A stretch of DNA of 64,000 nt from RGIG7332 sp045589235 (GTDB lineage Bacteria; Bacillota; Clostridia; Oscillospirales; JAAYXM01). The position numbers and the translations under genes are program-made. The stretch is taken from assembly GCA_045589235.1 (NCBI GenBank), contig JAZNOR010000001.1, forward strand, positions 9,251 through 73,250. The letters run 5' to 3'. The notes under the pieces are model-generated. The model made no database searches. It was given only the letters and a program-made list of their open reading frames with translations, and was not told the origin of the DNA. Shown in pieces: positions 25,287 through 32,597 of this stretch; positions within the stretch are counted from its first letter, which is position 1; every line of letters starts with the position of its first letter.

Positions 25287-25426
25287 TAGTACTGCTCGCG
25301 ATTATCTTTTTTGTTTTCAAAATTATTTTCTTTCTTGTTCTGTTCGTTCTGCTTATTCTGGAAGTTGTTTTCCTTCTTATTCTGGAAATTGTTATTCTGC
25401 TTGTTCTGGTTATTTTCCTTAGACAT
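25286..25426 (-). CDS. 46-residue Asn/Gln/Lys/Glu-rich microprotein
   Basis: Starts MSKENNQNKQNNN and ends DNREQY. It consists almost only of Asn, Gln, Lys and Glu, with Phe as the only large hydrophobic residue, in three loose repeats of the form NNF(Q/E)NK(K/Q). AAGGAG (25436-25441) lies 9 bases upstream of the ATG, an ideal ribosome binding site, and a hairpin follows the stop. It is too polar and repetitive to fold as a globular domain. The opposite strand is open as a run of Leu, Ile and Phe codons only because of this composition. No function can be assigned; short N/Q-rich proteins of this style occur in Clostridia. Confidence 0.65.
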   Translation of the reverse strand: MSKENNQNKQNNNFQNKKENNFQNKQNEQNKKENNFENKKDNREQY

Positions 25427-25574
25427 TTTCATTTTCTCCTTAATCTTTATTGCAAGTTGTTCCTTGCAAGTGCTATTTTGTGCACAAAACTTTGTTATTA
25501 TTCATACTTGAAAAGGATATACAAAGTATGTTAAAATAAAATTTACTAAAAGTATTAATGTAAGGAGTTTTACA

Positions 25575-26291
25575 ATGTCCGGTCATTCTAAATGGAAAAA
25601 TATTCTTCATAAAAAAGAAAAAACAGATGCACAACGTGCAAAAATATTCACAAAAATAGGTCGTGAAATGGCAGTTGCCGTTCGCGAGGGTGGTCCTGAT
25701 CCTGTTTCCAACTCAAAGCTTCGCGACTGTATCGCAAAAGCTCGCGCAAACAATGTGCCGAATGATAACATCAAACGCATTATTGAACGCGCATCAGGTG
25801 ACGGTGCAACCTATGAAACCATTACCTACGAGGGTTACGGTCCAAGCGGTATTGCCGTTATCGTTGAGACTATGACTGATAACAGAAACCGTACTGCAGG
25901 TGATGTCCGCCATTATTTTGATAAATTCGGTGGTAACCTCGGTGCTACCGGCTGTGTTTCCTGGCAGTTCGACCAGAAGGGTGTTATTGTCATAGAAAAA
26001 GGCGATACTGATGAAGACGAAATGATGCTTGCATTTTTAGATGCAGGTGCGGATGATATTGATATGGAGGGCGAAGTATATCAGGTATTCACAAAGCCTG
26101 AAGATTTCTCAGCCGTTCGCGAGGCACTTGAATCTGCTAACTATCCTATTTTAGATGCAAACATAGAAATGGTTCCGCAAAACTATGTCGAGCTTTCATC
26201 TGAAGACGATATTAAAAATATGCAAAAATTACTTGATGCACTCGAAGATAACGACGATGTGCAGAATGTGTACCACAACTGGGAGGAGTAA
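25575..26291 (+). CDS. yebC: YebC/PmpR (TACO1) family protein
   Basis: A 238-residue cytoplasmic protein starting with the near-invariant MSGHSKWKNI, followed by RAKIFTKIGREM and the NDNIKRIIERASG block. Annotated for years as a transcriptional regulator; more recent work ties YebC-type proteins to translation through polyproline stretches. The three-domain layout and length are normal. AAGGAG lies 8 bases before the ATG. It is followed after 26 bases by the phosphoglycerate mutase gene, probably in one transcript. Confidence 0.95.
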   Translation: MSGHSKWKNILHKKEKTDAQRAKIFTKIGREMAVAVREGGPDPVSNSKLRDCIAKARANNVPNDNIKRIIERASGDGATYETITYEGYGPSGIAVIVETMTDNRNRTAGDVRHYFDKFGGNLGATGCVSWQFDQKGVIVIEKGDTDEDEMMLAFLDAGADDIDMEGEVYQVFTKPEDFSAVREALESANYPILDANIEMVPQNYVELSSEDDIKNMQKLLDALEDNDDVQNVYHNWEE

Positions 26292-26317
26292 TTTCTCCGC
26301 ACAAGAGGTGAATTTTA

Positions 26318-27520
26318 ATGAGATATGTTGTTATGCTTGGCGACGGTATGGCTGACCGCCCGGTTCCGGCACTCGGCAACAAAACCCCGCTTGAAGCAGC
26401 AAAAAAACCAATGATGGACTATCTTTCGGAAAACGGCGAGTTAGGTCTCGTTCGCACACTCTATGAAGGTATGCCGACAGGTAGTGATATTGCAAATTTA
26501 TCCGTTTTAGGATATGACCCTAAAAAGTACTATACAGGTCGTTCTCCGATTGAGGCACTCGGTCTTAATATTTCGCTCTGTGACGATGATACGGTTTTTC
26601 GTTTAAATCTTGTAAGCATATCAACCGACGAACCGTTTGAAGAAAAAGTTATGCTTGACCACAGCTCGGATAAAATTACAAATGAAGAAGCGTATGAGCT
26701 GCTTGATGCATTAAATGCAGAATTTGGCTCTGATGCGATTTCCTTCTATCGCGGCATCAGCTACCGTCACATTTTAATCTGGAAAGGTATTGACTATGGC
26801 TACACAATGATGCCGCCGCACGATATTTTAGAGCAGAAGATTACCAAATATTTACCGGGTGGTAAATATGGCACGCAAGTGCTGGATATGATGCGCCGCA
26901 GCTATGAAATTTTAATGGCGCACCCGGTTAACATTTCCCGAATGGAACGTGGACTTCGCCCTGCAAACTGTATGTGGCTTTGGGGAGAGGGAACAAAACC
27001 GCAGATTGATAAGTTTTCTGACAAATACGGTATTTCGGGTGCTGTTGTAACCGCAGTTCCACTTATTGCAGGTCTTGCAAACGGAATGGGACTTAAGTAT
27101 ATTCCCGTTGAGGGCGCAACCGGTGATTACTACACAAATTACGAGGGTAAAGCAAGCGCGGCAAAGGCTGCGCTTGATGACGGCTGTGATTTTGTATTTA
27201 TACATGTTGAAGCACCGGATGAGTGCGGTCACGATGGCGATACTGAGCTTAAAGTAAAAGCAATTGAGCGAATTGATAAGGAGATATTAACTCCGATTAA
27301 AGAGAAGCTTGACTCTCTTGACGAGCCGTATCGCATTTTACTTATGCCCGACCATGCAACTCCGATTGAAATACGCACTCACTCGCTCGACTTGATTCCG
27401 TATGTTATTTATGAAAAGAACGGCGTGAATAAGAGCGGGCTCTCATACAATGAGAGCAATGCGGCAAAGACCGGTGTAAATATTTCGTTCGGTCATGATT
27501 TAATGAAGAAATTTATTTAA
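26318..27520 (+). CDS. apgM: Cofactor-independent phosphoglycerate mutase, archaeal type (aPGAM)
   Basis: A 400-residue enzyme that interconverts 3- and 2-phosphoglycerate in glycolysis using a phosphoserine intermediate and two metals. It belongs to the aPGAM branch of the alkaline-phosphatase superfamily rather than GpmI. VMLGDGMADRP (first metal Asp), MPTGSDIANLSVLG (the nucleophile Ser), ARGLR-equivalent RGLRPANCMW, HVEAPDECGHDGD and the MPDHATP metal site are all visible. GAGGTG precedes the start by 8 bases. It lies between yebC and argS. A role as 2,3-bisphosphoglycerate-independent enzyme is secure. Confidence 0.93.
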   Translation: MRYVVMLGDGMADRPVPALGNKTPLEAAKKPMMDYLSENGELGLVRTLYEGMPTGSDIANLSVLGYDPKKYYTGRSPIEALGLNISLCDDDTVFRLNLVSISTDEPFEEKVMLDHSSDKITNEEAYELLDALNAEFGSDAISFYRGISYRHILIWKGIDYGYTMMPPHDILEQKITKYLPGGKYGTQVLDMMRRSYEILMAHPVNISRMERGLRPANCMWLWGEGTKPQIDKFSDKYGISGAVVTAVPLIAGLANGMGLKYIPVEGATGDYYTNYEGKASAAKAALDDGCDFVFIHVEAPDECGHDGDTELKVKAIERIDKEILTPIKEKLDSLDEPYRILLMPDHATPIEIRTHSLDLIPYVIYEKNGVNKSGLSYNESNAAKTGVNISFGHDLMKKFI

Positions 27521-27542
27521 ACTTGGCAAAGGAGAAAGAGTA

Positions 27543-29312
27543 ATGCTAACACTCAAACAAAAGCTGTCTGAAATTGTAAGCGCGGCATTTTCGTCCTGCG
27601 GTTACGATGAAAGCTACGGCGGCGTTACAGTTTCAAATCGCGAGGATTTGTGTCAATTCCAGTGTAATGGTGCACTCGCTGCTGCAAAGTTTTACCGCAA
27701 GAATCCCGTTGCAATCGCGCAGGAAATTGTTGCAGCTCTCGAAGGTAATGAAATTTTTGCATCTGTTACCTTTGCGCCTCCGGGATTTATCAACATGAAC
27801 GTTTCAGATGATTATCTTGCAGCTTATGCAGGTGAAATGCTCTGCGACTCTCGTCTTTGCTTGCCAGAGGCAGATGATAAGAAAACAATTGTTATCGACT
27901 ATGGCGGACCTAATGTTGCAAAGCCGTTGCATATCGGTCATCTTCGTACTGCAATTATTGGTGAGGCATTAAAGCGTCTTGCTAAGTTCTTGGGTCATAA
28001 TGTAATCGGCGATGTTCACCTTGGTGACTGGGGCTTACAGATGGGTCTCATCATTGCAGGACTTGAGTCAAAACAGCCGGATCTTTGTTATTTTGATGAA
28101 AATTACAACGGTGATTATCCTGAAGAATGCCCGGTAACAATTGACGATTTGAACGCACTTTATCCTGAGGCAAGTGCGCGCTCAAAAGTTGATGAAGAAT
28201 TTAAAAAGACAGCGCAAAAGGCAACCTATGATTTGCAAAACGGAAGACGTGGCTATGTCGCACTTTGGAAAAGTTTCCTTGACATTTCCGTTTCTGACCT
28301 TAAACGCAGTTACGCAAAGTTGAATGTCGATTTTGACAAGTGGCTCGGCGAGAGTGACTCGGCACCGTTTGTTGATGATATGATTACATCTCTTAAGGAT
28401 CGCGGTCTTGCATATTTAAGTGACGGGGCGTTGATTGTTGATGTTGCACTTCCTGATGACAAAGAGGAAATTCCGCCGATCATAATCAGTAAATCTGACG
28501 GAAGCCAGCTATATGGCACAACTGATATTGCTACAATCATTCAGCGCATGCGTGATTTTAACCCCGATGAAATTTGGTATGTTGTTGATATTCGTCAGGC
28601 ACTCCACTTCAAACAGGTGTTCCGCGCAACACGCAAGGCAGGCTTTGTTCGCGATGATACGCAGCTTTTCCACATAGGCTTCGGCACTATGAATGGAAAA
28701 GACGGAAAGCCATACAAAACCCGTGATGGCGGTGTTATGCGTCTGTCTGATTTAATCGAAACCGTTTCCTCGGCAGCTCTTGCTAAAATGAACGACTCCG
28801 AGGTTATGCGCGATGTTTCGGACGAGGATAAGAGAATTGAGGCAGAAAAGGTCGGCATTGCGGCGCTTAAATTCGGCGACCTTATAAATCAGCCGGCTAA
28901 AGACTATGTTTTTGATATGGACCGTTTCCTTGCAAGCGAGGGAAAAACAGGGCCGTATCTTCAGTATTGTGTTGTTCGTATTGCATCAGTACTCGCTAAA
29001 GCTTCGGAATCCAATATCGCACTTGGCGATATTTTGCCGCCTAGCTCTGCTTCTGAGCGTGCGCTCATATTAAAGCTTGCAAGCGTTGGCGATGTTCTCT
29101 TCCGCGCGATTGATGAAAAAGCTCCTACTGGAATTTGCGAAGTTCTTTTCGATATTGCGGGCGTATTCAACCGCTTCTATCATGAGAATAAAATTTTAAC
29201 CGAGGAAGATGTTGCCCGCCGCGCATCCTGGTTATCACTATTAAAGCTCACACACAAGATGATGACAACGCTCCTTGAAATTCTCGCAATCGACATCCCC
29301 GACCATATGTAA
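27543..29312 (+). CDS. argS: Arginyl-tRNA synthetase
   Basis: A 589-residue class I aminoacyl-tRNA synthetase. An N-terminal Add-1 domain (about residues 1-100) precedes the HIGH motif in NVAKPLHIGHLRT; the KMSKS position reads DGKPYKTRDGG, the Lys-poor variant found in many ArgS. The C-terminal DALR anticodon-binding domain ends LLEILAIDIPDHM. GGAGAAAGAG lies 6-8 bases upstream of ATG. Intact and of usual length. Confidence 0.96.
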   Translation: MLTLKQKLSEIVSAAFSSCGYDESYGGVTVSNREDLCQFQCNGALAAAKFYRKNPVAIAQEIVAALEGNEIFASVTFAPPGFINMNVSDDYLAAYAGEMLCDSRLCLPEADDKKTIVIDYGGPNVAKPLHIGHLRTAIIGEALKRLAKFLGHNVIGDVHLGDWGLQMGLIIAGLESKQPDLCYFDENYNGDYPEECPVTIDDLNALYPEASARSKVDEEFKKTAQKATYDLQNGRRGYVALWKSFLDISVSDLKRSYAKLNVDFDKWLGESDSAPFVDDMITSLKDRGLAYLSDGALIVDVALPDDKEEIPPIIISKSDGSQLYGTTDIATIIQRMRDFNPDEIWYVVDIRQALHFKQVFRATRKAGFVRDDTQLFHIGFGTMNGKDGKPYKTRDGGVMRLSDLIETVSSAALAKMNDSEVMRDVSDEDKRIEAEKVGIAALKFGDLINQPAKDYVFDMDRFLASEGKTGPYLQYCVVRIASVLAKASESNIALGDILPPSSASERALILKLASVGDVLFRAIDEKAPTGICEVLFDIAGVFNRFYHENKILTEEDVARRASWLSLLKLTHKMMTTLLEILAIDIPDHM

Positions 29313-29430
29313 AAGAAGTGTATTATGTAGAATGCAGTTAAGGACACCTCGTCAGTTAAAGCCATTGATTTCAAGAATCAATGGCTTTTTATGTCTTTTA
29401 AGGTGCGGACGTTTATGAGGAGCACTTTTG
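29311..29430. repeat. Complex terminator repeat, copy 1
   Basis: GAAGTGT (29315-29321) is followed after exactly 15 bases by GTTAAGGACAC (29337-29347). Then come the terminator 29358-29390 and TGTCTTTTAAGGTGCGGAC, partly complementary to GTTAAGGACACC. The same blocks in the same order and spacing occur at 31201-31433 and, reduced, at 14322. Directly after the argS stop codon. Confidence 0.5.
29358..29390 (+). terminator. Terminator downstream of argS
   Basis: AAAGCCATTGATT and AATCAATGGCTTT form a 13-base stem with loop TCAAG and a T5 tail. Confidence 0.9.
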
Positions 29431-29534
29431 TTTTGGTGATAGCTCGGTGGCAATGCAATCTACAATAAATTTTTTCGTGTTATTCATTTTCTACAGTGAT
29501 AATATTATAAATTTGCTCTCTTGGCTGAATATAG

Positions 29535-29612
29535 TTGACTTTTCGGAGTGCGTTTGATATGCTGATAATGTAGTTGTGTTAACTGCAAAAGCAGTAAAAA
29601 TAAAAGGAGGGA
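29535..29612 (+). promoter_or_regulatory. Promoter and conserved 5' UTR hairpin of binding protein copy B
   Basis: TTGACT (29535-29540) and TATGCT (29558-29563) are 17 bases apart. ACTGC-AAAA-GCAGT (29582-29595) and AAGGAGG then precede the ATG, as in copy A at 15955-16073. The part from 29431 to the promoter holds nothing else that can be recognised. Confidence 0.6.
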
Positions 29613-29617
29613 AACTT

Positions 29618-31195
29618 ATGAAAAACACATTTAAACGCGTTCTCGCATTAGCTCTTGCAGGTGCTATGGCACTCAGCTTTGTTGCTTGCGATAACGGCGG
29701 CGGTAATGCAGAGAACAATGTCGGTGAAGTTGCTGACGGTAAGCTTTTCCCGGAGGGAACTGTAATCAGTATGACCATCCCGAGCTCTGCTTCATGGCCG
29801 TACAACGAAAATTGGATTGTTTGGGACTACCTTGAGGAAGCAACAGGTGCAAAACTCCAAATCAACGCTATCCCTGGTGCTGATATCATCACAAAGGTTA
29901 ACCTTATGATGGCATCACCGGAAAATTTCCCGGATCTTCTCTTCATGGACTATAAGGGAGACGTTAACGGTCACGCACTCGATGGTGCATTCGTTAACTT
30001 AAAAGAGCATCTTGACGAGATGCCAACATTTGTTGCTCGTGCAGAAGCTATGCCGCAGGGCAAGGATATGTTCCTCGCTGAGCTTGGTGCAGGTGACGGC
30101 GGCCTTTACTTTGCAGGTGCAATTCCGGTAGGTCTCGGTAACGCTCGTTGCTGGTTATACCGCCGCGATATTTTTGAAAAGAACAACTTAGAGCCGCCGA
30201 AAACAGAGGCTGAAATGCTTGATGTTGCTCGCGAGCTTAAAAAGATATATCCTGACTCATATCCGCTTTGCTTCCGCAACGGTTTAGGTCAGATGGACGT
30301 TATGGGCCCGATGTGGAAGGAATACTTTACATACGGTCTCTACTATGACTTCAACAATGAAAAGTGGAACTACGGTGCGCTTGAAAAAGACATTATGTTC
30401 CACATTATCGAACTCTTCCAGACAATGCATTCAGAAGGTCTCGTTCCTTCTGACTTCCTCACAATTTCAGGTAAGTCATGGGAAGAGCTTGTTTCAACAA
30501 ACCGCGGCTTTATGATGCCTGAGTATTCAAGCCGTACTTCGTTCTTTAACAAACCGGCTCGTGTAGATAACCCTGAATTTACTTTAGCATATATGGATCC
30601 GCCAAAGGGCGGCACAGAGGCCGGTGCACAGATGATTGCAAACTACGTTACCAACCCGACAGGCTTTGCAGTATTCCAGACCGGCGATGACAAGAGAATT
30701 GCAAATGCAATCAAGTATGTTGACTGGTTATATTCTGACGAGGCTGCAGTAATTGGTGGCTACGGTAAAGAAGGCGAAACATACACCGTTGATGCTGATG
30801 GTGTAAAGCATGTAATTCTTGAAGAGGGCGAAACCTCATCTGTAAGATATGGTTTCGGCACACATGGTATCAAGCTCTATTCTGACAAGGCAGCTGCTGA
30901 AGCTGATCTTAAGAAGATTCCGGAGATGTGGGAAATTTACGAGAACTTCCAGAGAACAACTGTTCCGAACCAGAACCCGTTATATTGGCTCGGTTGGAGC
31001 GATGACGAGCAGGATACCTATGATGAGTACTTTGTTGCAGTTGATACTTACACAAAGGAAATGCTTGCTAAGTTCATCTTAAAGCAGGAGCCGATGAGTA
31101 AATACGACGAGTTTATCAAGACTCTTGAAGAACTTGGCGTTAACGAGCTTATAAGTATTTGCGAAAGCGCATATGCTCGCGCAACAGGTAAATAA
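29618..31195 (+). CDS. Extracellular solute-binding lipoprotein, family 1 (orphan, copy B)
   Basis: A 525-residue paralogue of the protein at 14367-15947, with MKNTFKRVLALALAGAMA, lipobox SFVAC and a short Gly/Asn linker. Long blocks are shared, such as SWPYNENWI, LMMAS, FMDYKGDVN, FTYGLYYDFNNEKWNYGA, FVAVDTYTKEMLAKFILKQ. It differs mainly in the 270-400 region and has a longer loop near KLYSDKAAAEADLKKIPE. No transporter genes adjoin. ATG 29618 has AAGGAGG 8 bases upstream; the open frame back to 29576 covers the 5' UTR hairpin and is not coding. Probably binds a related oligosaccharide ligand under the same control as copy A. Confidence 0.88.
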   Translation: MKNTFKRVLALALAGAMALSFVACDNGGGNAENNVGEVADGKLFPEGTVISMTIPSSASWPYNENWIVWDYLEEATGAKLQINAIPGADIITKVNLMMASPENFPDLLFMDYKGDVNGHALDGAFVNLKEHLDEMPTFVARAEAMPQGKDMFLAELGAGDGGLYFAGAIPVGLGNARCWLYRRDIFEKNNLEPPKTEAEMLDVARELKKIYPDSYPLCFRNGLGQMDVMGPMWKEYFTYGLYYDFNNEKWNYGALEKDIMFHIIELFQTMHSEGLVPSDFLTISGKSWEELVSTNRGFMMPEYSSRTSFFNKPARVDNPEFTLAYMDPPKGGTEAGAQMIANYVTNPTGFAVFQTGDDKRIANAIKYVDWLYSDEAAVIGGYGKEGETYTVDADGVKHVILEEGETSSVRYGFGTHGIKLYSDKAAAEADLKKIPEMWEIYENFQRTTVPNQNPLYWLGWSDDEQDTYDEYFVAVDTYTKEMLAKFILKQEPMSKYDEFIKTLEELGVNELISICESAYARATGK

Positions 31196-31246
31196 GTATA
31201 AAAAAAGAAGTGTCGTAAGAGACGTTCTGTTAAGGACACGTTATTA

Positions 31247-31349
31247 GCCTCTCCTGTGTAAGGGGAGGTGGGTTGCGAAGCGACTCGGAGGGGTTGTCAA
31301 TCCCTCAGTCAAATCTTTGATTTGACAGCTCCCTTTACACAAGGGAGCC
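31247..31349. repeat. Palindromic intergenic element (MITE/REP-like)
   Basis: Imperfect 21-base terminal inverted repeats: GCCTCTCCTGTGTAAGGGGA-G and CTCCCTTTACACAAGGGAGC-C. The interior holds a hairpin GTCAAATC-TTT-GATTTGAC. The block order (CCCTCAGTC…GACAGCTCCCTT…AAGGGAGCC) resembles palindromic repeats scattered between genes in many Clostridia. No coding capacity; only one copy in this window. Confidence 0.6.
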
Positions 31350-31353
31350 TCCA

Positions 31354-31387
31354 AAAAGCCTTGAACTTACTTAAGTTCAAGGCTTTT
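31354..31387. terminator. Bidirectional terminator between binding protein copy B and the sugar permease
   Basis: AAAAGCCTTGAACTT and AAGTTCAAGGCTTTT form a 15-base perfect stem around loop ACTT. Confidence 0.85.
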
Positions 31388-31425
31388 ACTGTCCTTTGGT
31401 GTATTCTTATTAAGATACTTCTTTT

Positions 31426-32583
31426 TTATGCGCGGTTTCCGCGTTTTTTTGAGAGAATATCGAACACAACCGCGGCAAGAAGCACAAGACCTTTAATCGT
31501 CTGTACCATATCGGAACCTACACCCATAATTGAAAGTCCGTTATTGAGAACGCCGATTACGAGCGCACCGATAATTGCACCGATTACCGTGCCGATACCA
31601 CCTGAGCTTGATGCACCGCCAATAAAGCAAGATGCGATCGCATCAAGCTCGAAATTTAAACCTGCAGTAGGAGTTGCCGCCTGAAGACGCGAGGTGTAAA
31701 CAACGCCTGCAACTGCAGCAAGTGTTGACATATTAACAAATGTCCAGAAAAGAATTTTTTTCGTTTTAATGCCCGATAAAATTGCAGCTTTTTCATTACC
31801 GCCCATTGCATATAAATATCTTCCCGGCACGGTTTTACTTGTGAAAAACGAATACGCAATAATTAAAATAAGCATTAGAATGAGCAGAATCGGGATTCCT
31901 TTATACATTGCAAGCCATATTGAGAAAAGAGCAATCGCAGCAACGATTAAAACAGAGCTGATAATAAAAAATGTGAGAGATTGTGTATCGAAGCCTTTTT
32001 TCTTTCGTTGTGCACGACGGCGTATACTAATGAAAAGATAAACGAAAATAGCAACTCCGCCTAGAATGAGAGCGCTTGTGGCGTTTGGAACAAAGCCCGA
32101 AGAAATTAAATTAAAATCGTTTGGAAAAGGAGAGAGTGTAAGGCCCTGCAGAACAAATTGCGTGAGTCCGCGGAATACGAGCATACCGGCAAGTGTTACT
32201 ATAAACGCAGGTATTCTCATATACGCAATCCAAAAGCCTTGCCATGCACCGATGAGGCCACCGAGAACCAATGCAATCAGCACGGCAAGCCATGTGTTAA
32301 AGCCCATCTGAACAATTAACTCGCCGAGTACTGCGCCGATAAATGCAACAACGGAGCCAACACTTAAGTCGATACTGCCACTGCTCAGAATACAGAGGAG
32401 CATACCGATGGTGAGGATTATTACATAGCTGTTTTGCATTATAAGATTAGTTACATTTTGCGGAGTTAAAAGAATTCCGCCGGTAAGAATCTGAAACAGA
32501 ACCATAATTACAACGAGGGCGATAAGCATACTGAACTGTCGCAGATTCATACTTATATTTATTTTATTTTTAAGTTTGTCCAT
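31426..32583 (-). CDS. mmsB: Multiple-monosaccharide ABC transporter permease (MmsB/GguB-like)
   Basis: A 385-residue integral membrane permease with about ten helices, of the ribose/xylose class (XylH, MmsB, GguB). Family marks are GMLLCILSSGSIDLSVGSV near residue 60 and FIGGASSSGGIGTVIGAIIG near residue 325, which is the coupling-loop region. The cytoplasmic insertion RRRAQRKKKGF around residue 190 is typical of MmsB rather than RbsC. It follows the ATPase gene after 14 bases. The sugar is likely a pentose, galactose or related monosaccharide. Confidence 0.9.
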   Translation of the reverse strand: MDKLKNKINISMNLRQFSMLIALVVIMVLFQILTGGILLTPQNVTNLIMQNSYVIILTIGMLLCILSSGSIDLSVGSVVAFIGAVLGELIVQMGFNTWLAVLIALVLGGLIGAWQGFWIAYMRIPAFIVTLAGMLVFRGLTQFVLQGLTLSPFPNDFNLISSGFVPNATSALILGGVAIFVYLFISIRRRAQRKKKGFDTQSLTFFIISSVLIVAAIALFSIWLAMYKGIPILLILMLILIIAYSFFTSKTVPGRYLYAMGGNEKAAILSGIKTKKILFWTFVNMSTLAAVAGVVYTSRLQAATPTAGLNFELDAIASCFIGGASSSGGIGTVIGAIIGALVIGVLNNGLSIMGVGSDMVQTIKGLVLLAAVVFDILSKKRGNRA

Positions 32584-32597
32584 AATTTATTTCTCCT

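Larger units (their letters stand above)
31201..31433. repeat. Complex terminator repeat, copy 2, with a nested palindromic insert
   Basis: AAAAAAGAAGTGTC at the left faces GATACTTCTTTTTT at the right. GAAGTGT (31207-31213) is followed after 15 bases by GTTAAGGACAC (31229-31239), as in copy 1. Inside lie the palindromic element 31247-31349 and a second terminator, 31354-31387, then TGTCCTTTGGTGT, complementary to the GGACAC block. It looks like one terminator opened by insertions. Confidence 0.45.

Noticed and set aside
25277..25534. An 85-residue plus-strand frame rich in Leu, Ile, Val and Phe that looks like a small membrane protein
   Set aside because: It has no ribosome binding site, and its hydrophobic codons are the exact complement of the N/Q/K/E-rich microprotein on the minus strand, which has an ideal ribosome binding site.
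31268..31684. A 138-residue plus-strand frame across the palindromic element and the permease gene
   Set aside because: It starts in non-coding repeats and terminators and runs antisense through mmsB.
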